Assembly: GCF_003264365.1 (NCBI RefSeq)
Contig: NZ_PYAK01000007.1
Coordinates: forward strand, 124,001-188,000
Origin: Micromonospora noduli
Lineage (GTDB): Bacteria; Actinomycetota; Actinomycetes; Mycobacteriales; Micromonosporaceae
Reading direction: 5' to 3'
DNA: 64,000 nt
Made by a program: the position numbers and the translations under genes. Under the pieces are notes generated by a model. The model was not told the origin of the DNA and did not search any database. It worked only from the letters and a program-made list of their open reading frames with translations. Shown in pieces: positions 1 through 9,533 of the stretch; the first letter of the stretch is position 1, and every line of letters begins with the position of its first letter.

Positions 1-52
1 GCGGGCGCGGGCCGCGCGGGCCGTGCGCTGGCTGCGCGAGGGCCACGAGTGA
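1..52 (+). CDS. purK: 5-(carboxyamino)imidazole ribonucleotide synthase, C-terminal end only
   Basis: The last 16 codons of a reading frame enter from the left edge and stop at TGA 50-52. The tail is Arg/Ala-rich ([16 protein letters not shown]). The identification rests mainly on context: purE follows at once, and purK-purE is the usual order in actinobacteria, where PurK makes the N5-CAIR that PurE rearranges. The fragment is too short to show any catalytic motif. Confidence 0.7.
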   Translation, partial: RARAARAVRWLREGHE

Positions 53-84
53 GTCACGGTTTCGGGAACGAGGAGAGGGCCGCA

Positions 85-576
85 GTGAGCACGGTTGGCT
101 TGATCATGGGCAGCGACTCGGACTGGCCGACCATGCGGGCTGCGGCCGAGGTGTTGGACGACTTCGGCGTGGCGTACGAGGTCCGGGTGATCTCGGCGCA
201 CCGGACTCCGGTCGCAATGATCGAGTACGGGCGCGACGCCGCCGACCGCGGCCTCAAGGTGATCATCGCGGGGGCCGGGGGTGCCGCCGCGCTGCCCGGC
301 ATGGTGGCCTCGGTGACGCCGCTGCCGGTGATCGGTGTGCCGGTGCCGCTGAAGCACCTTGACGGCATGGACTCGCTGCTGTCCATCGTGCAGATGCCGG
401 CCGGGATCCCGGTCGCCACCGTGTCGATCGGCAACGCCCGCAACGCCGGCCTGCTCGCCGTACGGATCCTCGGTGCGAGCGACGAGGCCCTGCGCGCCAA
501 GATGACGACCTACCAGCAGGATCTGGAGAAGCTGGTAGCAACCAAGGAAGCCGCCCTCCAAGCCACCCTGCGCTAA
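85..576 (+). CDS. purE: N5-carboxyaminoimidazole ribonucleotide mutase (PurE, class I)
   Basis: PurE converts N5-CAIR to CAIR in de novo purine synthesis in the cytoplasm. The product is 163 residues, the normal length for class I PurE. Near the N-terminus is the family motif GSDSDWPTM, followed by SAHRTP (catalytic His), then [15 protein letters not shown] and the [20 protein letters not shown] block. I chose GTG 85 because AGGAGAGG lies 6 bases upstream and the protein then begins just before [11 protein letters not shown], as in relatives. An in-frame GTG at 49 overlaps the purK stop but would add 12 residues absent from the family. It follows purK in an apparent operon. Confidence 0.95.
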   Translation: MSTVGLIMGSDSDWPTMRAAAEVLDDFGVAYEVRVISAHRTPVAMIEYGRDAADRGLKVIIAGAGGAAALPGMVASVTPLPVIGVPVPLKHLDGMDSLLSIVQMPAGIPVATVSIGNARNAGLLAVRILGASDEALRAKMTTYQQDLEKLVATKEAALQATLR

Positions 577-606
577 CCCCCGCACGCCGCCCCACCCCGC
601 CACACC

Positions 607-679
607 CGCGATCTTGCACTTCCGGTCGCTGCTTCGCGGCCTTCACCCCCTATGCCGCAACAGAAAGTGCAAGATCGCG
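607..679. repeat. Intergenic inverted repeat, 15-bp perfect arms (copy 1 of a dispersed family)
   Basis: Arms at 607-621 (CGCGATCTTGCACTT) and 665-679 are perfect reverse complements around a 43-base loop. It sits between the convergent ends of purE and the large membrane protein gene, so it may act as a bidirectional terminator. A close relative lies at 40572-40652 and a looser one at 50053-50097. Confidence 0.8.
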
Positions 680-753
680 CGCGGTGGACGCGGGTGACGC
701 GAACCGGGCCCACTCACCGCCCCCACTCAGCCACGCCGCAGGGACCCTCCGTT

Positions 754-3700
754 TTATCTCATGCCGCGCAGGGCGGTCTGTAGGCGTTCCTGGGCGCGGC
801 GGCGGCGTTCGTTGCTCGCGCCGAGCACCAGCAGCAGGATGCCCACCGGGATCAGCGCCAGCCACGGGCCCAGGCTGAACAGGGCGTGGATCGCCGTGAT
901 CGCGGTGACCGACGCGCCGACGATCACCGGGGCCTGTTGTTGGCTGGACGAGCCGAAGATCAGTACCGCGACCGCGCCGAGCAGCAGCAGCATCTGCCGC
1001 ATCGTGCTGGACTCGGTGGCCAGCACGATCGCCAGCGTCGGGACGAAGGCCGCGACCAGCGCCGGCCCGTACGCCACCCAGCTGCTCATGTCGGGTCGGT
1101 GGCGCAGCTCCAGGACTCCGACGAGGAGTGCCAACACGGCGAACGGCAGCGTGTACGCCTCGGGCAACGCCACGTCGGCGACTCGCATCAGGATCCACCA
1201 CGCGGTGATCTCACACACCACCACGGCCCAGAACAGGATCCGGCGTTCCACCGGCCGGCGACCGGGTCGGGTCGCCGCCACCCCGAGGACAGCGCCCCAG
1301 GCGGCCAGCAGGGCGGCGATGTGGCGGGGCGAGTCGAAGGCGAGGGCCAACGCGATCAGCGCGGCAGCGTACCCGGTCCACTCCACGGTGGAGGCCTCCC
1401 GCTGCGCCTCGGGGCGGCGCAGCCGGGGCAGGGTCGCGGCGAGCACCTGCAGGACCGCGCCGACGGCGAGCACCCCGAACGCGGACCAGACCGCCGCCAG
1501 CCCGGCGACCAGGCCGGCGGTGAGCACGAAGAGCTGCGCCATGAGTGATGCGAAGAGCCAGCCGAGGATGCGCGCCCGCTGGGTGGTGCCGAACAGCGCC
1601 GCCACCGCGCCCACGCCGACCGCGCTGCCGAGGGTGAACAGGGTCATCTGCCGGTCGGCCAGGCTGCCGGCGAGCCCGGCGCTGCCACCGGCCAGACCGA
1701 TGGCGAACACCAGCACCCGGGCCAGCCGCAGCGACCGGGCCCGCTCGACCAGCGGCGGCGGTGGGGTCAGTGCGAGACCGAGCATCGCGATGGTGAAGAC
1801 GGAGAGCGCGGCGACGGTGCTGGCGGGCCAGCCCTGACCCAGCGCGATGGGCGCGATCAGCAGCGTGACGGCTGCTCCGGGCAGCACCACCGGCACGGCC
1901 CGGGACCGCCGCCCACCGCTGAACCCGGTGGCGGCCAGCGCGGCGGTCGCGGTGAGCAGCAACGCCGTCAGCACGTGGGTCGGGTTCACCACGTCCGACG
2001 GTGGGGTGAGCAGCTCCGGCGGTGGGCCCTGCCAGATCCGGGTCAGTGTGCGGTGCGGCTCGACCAGGGCGGTGACCAGCGCGGGTGCGATCGAGGCGAG
2101 TGCCAGGGCGGTCGGCAGCGCCGCCGCGGCCAATGCACCCGCGGCCGGGTTGACCCGCCAGCGTCGTCGCTCCGGGTCGTCCGGCAACCGCCGTAGGGCG
2201 CCGTCCAGTCGTACCGCCCAGCGCCGGACCGGCTGGGCCGCGCCGGTGGGCGGCACGGTGGCCGCGCGGATCAGCTCGGCCAGTACGCCGAGCAGGGCGG
2301 CGGCGGCCGCGTAGACGCCCGCGGCGAGGCCGGTGGGGATGGCGGCCAGGGCGCTGATGGTGGCCCCGCCGACCACCGCCACGCTGACCCAGGGCAGATA
2401 TTGCGGCACCAGCCGGCGGACCGCGGCCACGGCGGCCAGACCGAGGCTGGTCGCGGCCAGCGCGGCGGTCAGCACCACCTGCGCCGAGTGTTCGAACTCG
2501 GCGGACAGTGCCGCCACCGCGCCGGGGAGGGCCAGCAGGGCGGCACCGATCGCCGCGCCACCGATCTGCGCCAGGTGCGGCGGCATCCCCTCGGTTTCGA
2601 TGTCGACGACCTGTGGATCGGCGAGGACGCGGGCCAGCGCGGCCACCACCACGCCGATCAGCGCGATGCTGCCCAGCGCCAGGGCCGTGGTCCACGGGCG
2701 GACCAGTCCGGCTCCGGCGGCGTGCAGCGCGACAACCCCGGCCACGGTGGCCCGGGACAGCCCGGCGCGCGCCTCCTCCGTGGCCACCGCGGCCAGGCCG
2801 AACACGGTGGCGACCATTCCGCCGACCAGGACCGGCGACCACCAGGCCAGATCGAATGCGGCCGGCGCGCCGATCGTGGCGAGCACCACCGCCACCCCGG
2901 ACACGTCCCAGCGCCACGGCGGCGGGAGCAGGATGCCGGCGGCGAGGGCCAGCAGCGCCAGCGCGACCGGCGCCTGCCAGGTGGCACCGCCGACGGGGGC
3001 GGCCGGCCAGTCGCTCAGATCGCCCCTCCAGATCGGGCCGGGGGTGGCCAGCACGCCGACCCCACCGCGCACCGCCGACCAGCCGGCGAGGACGCCGATC
3101 AGGGCACCGCCGACGGTGAGGCCGAGGATCGGGCCGCGTCGCCACTCCTCCGGCATGCTGCGGGCGCCCACGGCGACCACCAGGAGCAGGGCGGCGGCCA
3201 CCGCCAGCTGCCCACCCGGGGCGAGCACCGCCCCGATCCGTACCAGCGTGGCGATCAGGGCGGTGGTGACCGCCGCGGCGGCCAGGTCCGAGCCGTCGAG
3301 GGTGAGGTCGGCTCGACGGCCGGCGTCGATCGAGGGGGCCAGGAAGAGAAGCACCGCCGCGACCAGCAGGAGCGCGCCCACCCACGCGTCCGCGACGGTC
3401 GCGCCGGGCGCCCCGAACGCGGCGGCGGTGACCATCAGCGCGCCCAGCCCGGTGCCGACCGACAGCGGCGCGGGGATGTGGCGCTGGGAGACCTGCACGA
3501 CGGCGGCGTAGCCCAGGGTCACGCAGACCGCCAGGAAGCTGGCCGCCAGGATCGGGACGGTCACCTCGCGGAGGCTCGCCGGGGTGGGGGTCGGGTCGCT
3601 CGGCATGGTCGCGGCCACGAACGCCGCCACTGCCCCGGGCAGCGCGAACGCGGCGCCACCGGCGGCCCAGGCGGTGACCGTGTCAGAGGCGGCCGAGGCG

Positions 3701-5649
3701 ATCCGGATCCGGGGCGCCAGCGTGACCAGCGTGCCGGCCACGAACAGGGTGATCAGGACCGCGGCGGTGAGGGTGGGGCTGGCCAGGCTGGCACCCGCAC
3801 CGAACAGGCCGACCACGGCCGCCCCGATGGCGTGCGCCACCGCGGCTCGGTCGGTGCGGGCGGAGAGCCCGATGACCCCGATGCCGATCGCGGTGATCAC
3901 CATTGGCCAGGGTGCCGTCGCCCAGCCGAGACCGAACGAGGCAGGGACGGCGAGCGCGGTCAGCGCCGCGCCGGCGACCGCGAACTCCCGGCGGATCTCG
4001 GTGGGCAGGGCCAGCACCGCCGCGATGGTCAGCAGGAACGCGGCACCCGCGAGCTGCCAGGTGGTCGGCCCGACGGCGGCGGCCAACTCGCCCGGGTACC
4101 GGCTGAGGTCGGGGTTCCAGGCGGGCAGTGCCGCCCGGACCGGTGCCACCCCGGCGCGTAGCGCGCCGCCGGCGACCACCAGACCACTGACTGTCAGCGC
4201 CACCGCGGAGGCCAACTGTGGGCCACGTCGGGCCGCCTCCGGGACCGCGCGCACCGCCAGCCCGGTCACCGTGATGACCGCCGCGATCAGCAGCAGCGCC
4301 CGGCCGGGGAGTGCCACCGAGGCGATTCGGCTGAGCGAGCCGATCACCGCCAGGGTGACGATGCCGGCCGCGACGTCCGGCAGTGGCGGGCGACGCAGCA
4401 CCAACGCGCCGGCCAGCCCGATCATGGCGGCCAGCAGCAGCACCACCCCGGCGCCGGTCGCCGTCGGCACGGTCTGTGCCCGCAGCAGGGCGGTGACCGC
4501 GTACGCCAGCGAGACGGCGACCGCCAGGGCGTGCAGCAACCAGGTCAGCTCACGCAGGCCGGGCACCGGTCGGGTCGGCCGCGGGTCGGTGGCGCCCCCG
4601 CTGACGTCGATCAGCTCGGCGGCCTCCTCCGGGTCGCCCTCCGGTCGGCTCTCGGCGTCGCGTTGGCGGGGCGCGGACGGCATGCCGGGCGACGGCAGGT
4701 CCTGCCGGACGGGGCGTTCGACGGTCACGCCGGAGCGGGCCAGGCCGAGATTGACGAGGGCGACCAGGGCCAGCACCAGCGCCCAGCCGCCCGGGCCGGT
4801 GATCTGGTCGTACGCCAGCAGAGGCAGCACCGGCTGCGCGGCGAGCACTGTGGCGAAGCGGGGCGCGCGCAGACCGGTCCAACCGGCGTACCCGAATGCG
4901 ACCGCGGCGGTGACCGCGAAGATCACCCCGGCGAAGACCGTGCCGGAGCCGCCGCCGGCGCCGATCCGGTCCACCGCCCACAGGGCGTTGCCGGCGAGCG
5001 GCACCAGCAGCAGGCCGACCGCGGCGATGGTCTCGGCGGTCGAGGTGAGCCCGCGCCGGGCCAGTGCCGGTGGGGCGAGCAGCATCAGCACGGTGGCCAG
5101 GAGCAGGATGCCGAGTCGGGCCAACGCGTCCATCGAGCTGGTGGCCACCGCGGCGAAGACCACCGCGGCGACGCCGAGCAGCAGCGCGCCCAGCCCGAGC
5201 GGGATGTTCTGCACCTCGCGCGAGGACGCCTCCGGCGGGTGCTCCGGGTCGTCCGCGTCCAGCCAGGCGGCCCGGGGCGGGGGCGGCGGCGGATCCTCCG
5301 GGGCGGACGGAGTGCCCTGGCGGGGCACCCGGGGCGGCGTTCCCATGGTGGCCGTCGGGGGCCGCCGGCCGGGGCGGCGGCGCAGCACCCGGCGCGGCCG
5401 GGTGGCCTGCTTGATCCGCTCCTCGCCGGCGTGGGCGAGGATGTCCCGCTGGAAGAGCGCGGCCTGCATCTTGGCGGCGATCTGCCGCTGCTCGCGGGCG
5501 ATGGCGGCGTCGCGCGCCTTCATCTCCGCGATTGAACGCTCAATGTCGGCCAGGTGCTCGACCCACTGTGGTTGATCTGCCCCACAGTGCGGGCATCGGA
5601 CGGCCGGCTTGATCTCCCGGCCGCACGAGGAGCATTGAAAGGTCGCCAC
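754..5649 (-). CDS. Very large zinc-ribbon polytopic membrane protein, SCO7613 C-terminal-domain type
   Basis: The 1631-residue protein starts with a zinc ribbon (CSSC at residues 6-9, CPHC at 19-22), then a charged, probably coiled-coil stretch (about 28-80), then a Pro/Arg-rich linker to about 145. From there to the end it is a long series of Ala/Leu/Val-rich hydrophobic segments, several dozen predicted helices in two or three similar blocks. The architecture matches actinobacterial proteins named after SCO7613; no function is established. GTG 5649 has GGAGG 8 bases upstream. It stands alone, convergent with purE and separated from ugd by a terminator. The ends of the repeat blocks cannot be fixed by eye. 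Confidence 0.75.
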   Translation of the reverse strand: MATFQCSSCGREIKPAVRCPHCGADQPQWVEHLADIERSIAEMKARDAAIAREQRQIAAKMQAALFQRDILAHAGEERIKQATRPRRVLRRRPGRRPPTATMGTPPRVPRQGTPSAPEDPPPPPPRAAWLDADDPEHPPEASSREVQNIPLGLGALLLGVAAVVFAAVATSSMDALARLGILLLATVLMLLAPPALARRGLTSTAETIAAVGLLLVPLAGNALWAVDRIGAGGGSGTVFAGVIFAVTAAVAFGYAGWTGLRAPRFATVLAAQPVLPLLAYDQITGPGGWALVLALVALVNLGLARSGVTVERPVRQDLPSPGMPSAPRQRDAESRPEGDPEEAAELIDVSGGATDPRPTRPVPGLRELTWLLHALAVAVSLAYAVTALLRAQTVPTATGAGVVLLLAAMIGLAGALVLRRPPLPDVAAGIVTLAVIGSLSRIASVALPGRALLLIAAVITVTGLAVRAVPEAARRGPQLASAVALTVSGLVVAGGALRAGVAPVRAALPAWNPDLSRYPGELAAAVGPTTWQLAGAAFLLTIAAVLALPTEIRREFAVAGAALTALAVPASFGLGWATAPWPMVITAIGIGVIGLSARTDRAAVAHAIGAAVVGLFGAGASLASPTLTAAVLITLFVAGTLVTLAPRIRIASAASDTVTAWAAGGAAFALPGAVAAFVAATMPSDPTPTPASLREVTVPILAASFLAVCVTLGYAAVVQVSQRHIPAPLSVGTGLGALMVTAAAFGAPGATVADAWVGALLLVAAVLLFLAPSIDAGRRADLTLDGSDLAAAAVTTALIATLVRIGAVLAPGGQLAVAAALLLVVAVGARSMPEEWRRGPILGLTVGGALIGVLAGWSAVRGGVGVLATPGPIWRGDLSDWPAAPVGGATWQAPVALALLALAAGILLPPPWRWDVSGVAVVLATIGAPAAFDLAWWSPVLVGGMVATVFGLAAVATEEARAGLSRATVAGVVALHAAGAGLVRPWTTALALGSIALIGVVVAALARVLADPQVVDIETEGMPPHLAQIGGAAIGAALLALPGAVAALSAEFEHSAQVVLTAALAATSLGLAAVAAVRRLVPQYLPWVSVAVVGGATISALAAIPTGLAAGVYAAAAALLGVLAELIRAATVPPTGAAQPVRRWAVRLDGALRRLPDDPERRRWRVNPAAGALAAAALPTALALASIAPALVTALVEPHRTLTRIWQGPPPELLTPPSDVVNPTHVLTALLLTATAALAATGFSGGRRSRAVPVVLPGAAVTLLIAPIALGQGWPASTVAALSVFTIAMLGLALTPPPPLVERARSLRLARVLVFAIGLAGGSAGLAGSLADRQMTLFTLGSAVGVGAVAALFGTTQRARILGWLFASLMAQLFVLTAGLVAGLAAVWSAFGVLAVGAVLQVLAATLPRLRRPEAQREASTVEWTGYAAALIALALAFDSPRHIAALLAAWGAVLGVAATRPGRRPVERRILFWAVVVCEITAWWILMRVADVALPEAYTLPFAVLALLVGVLELRHRPDMSSWVAYGPALVAAFVPTLAIVLATESSTMRQMLLLLGAVAVLIFGSSSQQQAPVIVGASVTAITAIHALFSLGPWLALIPVGILLLVLGASNERRRRAQERLQTALRGMR

Positions 5650-5747
5650 GACACCCCTCCACCCGCACTGTGGACTCCCACTGTCGCAGCATGCCCAAAG
5701 CTGGCGCGGATTTCGACTCTTGTCGGCGGGTCCGGGGCAAACAACGA

Positions 5748-5786
5748 CACCGGCCGGCCACCGAGATGCTCGATGGCCGGCCGGTG
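5748..5786 (-). terminator. Terminator hairpin downstream of ugd
   Basis: Perfect 13-bp arms CACCGGCCGGCCA (5748-5760) and its reverse complement (5774-5786) enclose a 13-base loop. It lies 15 bases past the ugd stop in the direction of ugd transcription. There is no T-tract, as is usual in high-GC actinomycetes. Confidence 0.75.
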
Positions 5787-5800
5787 GTGCGTCGGTTGGG

Positions 5801-7228
5801 TCAGGGGCGGCCCATGCCCCGGTACTCCCAGCCCGCCTGGGTCCACAGCGCCGGGTCGAGGCAGTTGCGGCCGTCGACGACCTTGCGACCCTTGACCAAC
5901 TCGCCGAGGGCGACCGGATCGGCGTTGCGGAAGTCGGCCCACTCGGTGAGGACGCAGACCAGGTCGGCGTCGTTTACCGCCTCGTTGATGCTGCTCTCGT
6001 AGGTCAACTCGGGAACCGCGCGGCGGGCGTTCTCGGTGCCCTGCGGGTCGTACACGTGCACGTCGGCGCCGGCCTTGTGCAGCAGCGCGGCGACGGCGAG
6101 CGCCGGGGCGTCGCGGACGTCGTCGGTGTTGGGCTTGAAGGTGGCACCGAGCACGGCGATCCGGGTGCCGGAGAAGTCCGGGCCGGCCGGCCCGGAGCGG
6201 CGGCCGAGCAGGTCCGCGGCGAGCTGGAGCACCCGGGTACGCCGGCGCAGGTTGATCAGGTCGACCTCGTGAAGGAAGCGCAGCGCCTCGCCGGCGCCCA
6301 GCTCCTGGGCGCGGGCCTGGAAGGCCCGGATGTCCTTGGGCAGGCAGGCGCCTCCGAAGCCGAGGCCGGCCTGGAGGAACCGGTTGCCGATCCGCGGGTC
6401 GTAGCCGATCGCGCGGGCCAGCTGGGTGACGTCGCCACCGGAGGCCTCGCAGACCTCGGCCATCGCGTTGATGAAGGAGATCTTGGTGGCCAGGAAGGCG
6501 TTCGCGGCGACCTTGACCAGCTCGGCGGTGGAGAAGTCGGTGACCACCAGGGGCACCTCGCGGTCCTCCGTGGCGGCCAGGTCGAACACGCCCTTGTGCG
6601 CGGCGTAGAGCATGCCGTTGGCCCACTCGCTCTTGACGCCGACCACGATCCGGTTGGGCCGCAGGACGTCGTCGACGGCGAAGCCCTCCTGGAGGAACTC
6701 GGGGCTCCACGCCACCTCGACGTCCAGGTCGTTCGGGGTGTGCTTCCCGACGAGCTGCTCGACCCACTCGGCGGTGCCGACCGGCACGGTGGACTTGCCG
6801 ACGATCAACGCCTTGCGGGTCAGGTGCTGAGCGAGGCTGGTGACCGACGCCTCGACGTACGACAGGTCGGCGCCCATGCCGTCGGCCCGCTGCGGGGTGC
6901 CGACGCAGATGAAGTGCACGTCACCGAACTCGGCGGTCTCGGCGATGTCAGTGCTGAACCGGAGGCGGCCGGCGGCGAGGTTGCGCCGGAGCAGCTCGTC
7001 CAGGCCGGGCTCGTGGATCGGCACCTGACCGGCGTTCAGCATCGCGATCTTGTCGGCGTCGACGTCGAACCCGAGAACCTCGTAGCCCAGCTCGGCGTAG
7101 CAGATGGCGTACGTCGCACCGAGGTAACCAGTCCCTAGGAACGTCACCCGCGGCCGGGGTGCGCCCGAGGGCGGGGTCACCGCGGCGATGGCGGGGGTCG
7201 GCTGGATGGTGGGGTAGGGGATCGTCAC
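5801..7228 (-). CDS. ugd: UDP-glucose 6-dehydrogenase
   Basis: The enzyme oxidises UDP-glucose to UDP-glucuronate with two NAD+, supplying cell-wall polysaccharide precursors. The N-terminal Rossmann motif (VTFLGTGYLGATYA) is followed by ICVGTPQ, GKSTVPVGT and the substrate-binding SPEFLQEG block. The catalytic cysteine lies in GFGGACLPKD, and the C-terminal UDP-binding domain contains VLGATFKPNTDDVRDAPA. I chose GTG 7228 (475 residues) because a GGAGAAG sequence lies about 6 bases upstream. An ATG at 7273 would add 15 residues with no clear ribosome site. The gene is divergent from the acyl-CoA dehydrogenase, with about 250 bp between them for promoters. Confidence 0.93.
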   Translation of the reverse strand: MTIPYPTIQPTPAIAAVTPPSGAPRPRVTFLGTGYLGATYAICYAELGYEVLGFDVDADKIAMLNAGQVPIHEPGLDELLRRNLAAGRLRFSTDIAETAEFGDVHFICVGTPQRADGMGADLSYVEASVTSLAQHLTRKALIVGKSTVPVGTAEWVEQLVGKHTPNDLDVEVAWSPEFLQEGFAVDDVLRPNRIVVGVKSEWANGMLYAAHKGVFDLAATEDREVPLVVTDFSTAELVKVAANAFLATKISFINAMAEVCEASGGDVTQLARAIGYDPRIGNRFLQAGLGFGGACLPKDIRAFQARAQELGAGEALRFLHEVDLINLRRRTRVLQLAADLLGRRSGPAGPDFSGTRIAVLGATFKPNTDDVRDAPALAVAALLHKAGADVHVYDPQGTENARRAVPELTYESSINEAVNDADLVCVLTEWADFRNADPVALGELVKGRKVVDGRNCLDPALWTQAGWEYRGMGRP

Positions 7229-7479
7229 GCCTGTCTTCTCCGCTCGCGCTGGCGTCGCGTCGTCGCGTCGCATTCTGCTGCGGCGCCTGGGCGGGGCACC
7301 GGAGGGTGGCTCACTGTCTCAATTCTCCATCATCGCTGAGCGCGTTAGGTGCACCGTCCTGCCCATACCTACGCGCCGGTAACATCACCTGAACTGCAGT
7401 CGCTAGTCTTCAGTCTGCGCGGTCGGCGGTCAGGAGTCGTCACAGACTGCGCATGATAGTGGTGAAGGGGAGGGCCGAG

Positions 7480-8643
7480 ATGGCCGCAGGGGAGTCGTTC
7501 GACGTCTACCGGTTGCCTGAGGAGCACCAGGCGATCCGGGAAGCCGTGCGGGAGGTCTGCGCCGCGAAGGTGGCTCCGCACGCCGCGGAGGCCGACGAGA
7601 CGGGGGAGTTCCCCAAGGCGTCCTACGACGCGCTGCGAGCGGCCGACTTCCACGCACCGCACATTCCCGAGGAGTACGGCGGCGCGGGCGCGGACGCGCT
7701 GGCCACCGCCATCGTGATCGAGGAGGTGGCCCGCGCCTGCGCGTCCTCCTCGCTGATCCCGGCGGTGAACAAACTCGGCACCATGCCGCTGTTGTTGTCC
7801 GGTTCCGCCGATCTCAAGACTCGTTACCTGACGCCGGTCGCGGCCGGTGACGCGATGTTCTCGTACTGCCTCTCCGAACCGGAGGCGGGCAGTGACGCGG
7901 CCTCGATGACCACCAGGGCGGTACGTGACGGGGATCACTGGGTGCTCAACGGTGTGAAGCGCTGGATCACCAACGCCGGGGTGTCCGAGTTCTACACCGT
8001 CTTCGCCGTCACCGACCCGTCCGCCCGGTCCCGGGGCATCTCGGCCTTCGTGGTCGAGAAGTCCGATGCCGGGGTGAGCTTCGGCGCGCCGGAGAAGAAG
8101 CTCGGCATCAAGGGCTCGCCCACCCGCGAGGTCTACCTCGACAACGTGCGGATCCCGGCCGACCGGATGATCGGCGCGGAGGGCACCGGCTTCGCGACCG
8201 CGATGAAGACCCTGGACCACACCCGGGTCACCATCGCCGCGCAGGCCGTCGGGATCGCGCAGGGCGCGCTCGACTACGCCAAGGGGTACGTGGCCGAGCG
8301 TCGCCAGTTCGGCAAGGCCGTCGCCGAGTTCCAGGGGATCCAGTTCATGCTGGCCGACATGGGCATGAAGCTCGAGGCGGCCCGTCAGCTCACGTACGCG
8401 GCTGCCGGCAAGTCGGAGCGTGGCGACGCGGATCTCACCTACTTCGGCGCGGCGGCGAAGTGCTTCGCCTCCGACGCCGCCATGGAGATCACCACCGACG
8501 CGGTGCAGTTGCTCGGTGGTTACGGCTACACGAGGGACTACCCGGTCGAGCGGATGATGCGGGACGCCAAGATCACTCAGATCTACGAGGGCACCAACCA
8601 GGTGCAGCGGATCGTGATGGCTCGGCAGCTATTGCAGGGCTGA
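7480..8643 (+). CDS. Acyl-CoA dehydrogenase (FadE25-like)
   Basis: This FAD enzyme makes the alpha-beta double bond in acyl-CoA beta-oxidation or branched-chain amino acid breakdown. The 387-residue protein has the usual three-part fold. Visible motifs are the FAD/substrate loop SYCLSEPEAGSD, the WITN strand after it, RRQFGKAVAEFQG, and the C-terminal QLLGGYGYTRDYPVERMMRDAKI followed by IYEGTNQVQR, whose Glu is the catalytic base of the bacterial short-chain type. ATG 7480 has AAGGGGAGGG just upstream; ATG 7453 is possible but without such a site. Placement next to purK-purE matches Mycobacterium tuberculosis fadE25-purE-purK, which supports a conserved housekeeping role. Confidence 0.92.
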   Translation: MAAGESFDVYRLPEEHQAIREAVREVCAAKVAPHAAEADETGEFPKASYDALRAADFHAPHIPEEYGGAGADALATAIVIEEVARACASSSLIPAVNKLGTMPLLLSGSADLKTRYLTPVAAGDAMFSYCLSEPEAGSDAASMTTRAVRDGDHWVLNGVKRWITNAGVSEFYTVFAVTDPSARSRGISAFVVEKSDAGVSFGAPEKKLGIKGSPTREVYLDNVRIPADRMIGAEGTGFATAMKTLDHTRVTIAAQAVGIAQGALDYAKGYVAERRQFGKAVAEFQGIQFMLADMGMKLEAARQLTYAAAGKSERGDADLTYFGAAAKCFASDAAMEITTDAVQLLGGYGYTRDYPVERMMRDAKITQIYEGTNQVQRIVMARQLLQG

Positions 8644-8837
8644 CCGAGGTGTTTTCCGAACCCCGTGGCACGAGCGTCCGGTGCCGGCAATCGCCGGTGC
8701 CGGCGCACGGCATCCCGGCGCTCGGGTAAAGGCGGGGCCGCGACGGACCGGGCCTGATTCGGCGCGTACGCACACTGGTCTTCGTCGATGGCCCCGGCGC
8801 ACGCGTCCGCCCGAATTCGGGTGTCGATGGCCTGCTG

Positions 8838-8877
8838 GGTGCCCGGCGTGCGGGTGCCTTCGGGTACGCCGGGCGCC
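8838..8877. terminator. Candidate hairpin downstream of the acyl-CoA dehydrogenase gene
   Basis: GGTGCCCGGCGT (8838-8849) pairs with ACGCCGGGCGCC (8866-8877) with one mismatch. It lies about 195 bases after the stop codon, rather far for a simple terminator. Confidence 0.4.
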
Positions 8878-9338
8878 TACCCCCCGCGCCACGTACGCGT
8901 GGTGGCGGGCCCGTGCGGCGAAGAGGTCCCGCGCCCGACGCGACGTCTCGGCCTGACCGGATCCGGCAATCGGACGCAATCGTCGGGCGGCCCACGCGTC
9001 GGCTTGTCGGCCCGGATGGTCGACGGCTTCGCGGGAGCTGCGATCCGGCGACGGTGGCGCTCTCTGTCGTGCCTCGCATTGGGCACGTTAACAACCATTA
9101 CATTGACTGTCGTCCAACCAATCGGATGCTTGGCCAATGGATGATCGGTCGTTCTTTCCGACTGTCGTGTGAAACTCGTCTCCATGTCGGATTCTGACCA
9201 CGAGTTCCGCGATAAATGATTCTCTCCGTCCGGGCAAGTCATTTTTCCGACGCGCCGCGTCCAGCCTGGACGGTGGCGTCGTCGTTGATCGGTCCGCACG
9301 CCGCACGGAGTAGGCGGCAATGCCCCTGTCCTGCGCAG

Positions 9339-9358
9339 ATGCGTTGCCGGCAACGCAT
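9339..9358. promoter_or_regulatory. Perfect 20-bp palindrome, candidate operator
   Basis: ATGCGTTGCC is followed directly by its reverse complement GGCAACGCAT, with no spacer. It lies about 590 bases upstream of mbtH. Its size and symmetry suit a dimeric regulator, but I do not recognise the motif and no regulator is encoded in the operon. Confidence 0.5.
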
Positions 9359-9458
9359 TTCGGGCCGATTCCGGTCGTCCCGCCCGACCGCCCGCAGCCC
9401 CGCCCGACGGAGCGCCGGCGGGCCTGGCGACGTGCCCGGTCGACCAACCACCTGCGGA

Positions 9459-9475
9459 GTATTTGTCATAAATAC
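9459..9475. promoter_or_regulatory. AT-rich dyad GTATTT-N5-AAATAC
   Basis: Six-base arms GTATTT and AAATAC surround GTCAT. An AT-rich symmetric element stands out in this sequence, and it lies about 470 bases upstream of mbtH within an AT-richer patch, as expected for an operator or promoter-proximal site. Confidence 0.4.
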
Positions 9476-9516
9476 GTCCCGGTTGGCATGGTGGACTTCA
9501 GCGGCAGGCGAGGGTC

Positions 9517-9533
9517 TTGACACGCTCCGTGTC
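9517..9533 (+). promoter_or_regulatory. TTGACA hexamer overlapping a GACACG-N3-CGTGTC dyad
   Basis: A consensus -35-like TTGACA at 9517-9522 overlaps a 15-bp dyad at 9519-9533. A binding site over a -35 box is a common repressor arrangement. The -10 region 17-18 bases downstream is poor, so the promoter call is tentative. Confidence 0.35.
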
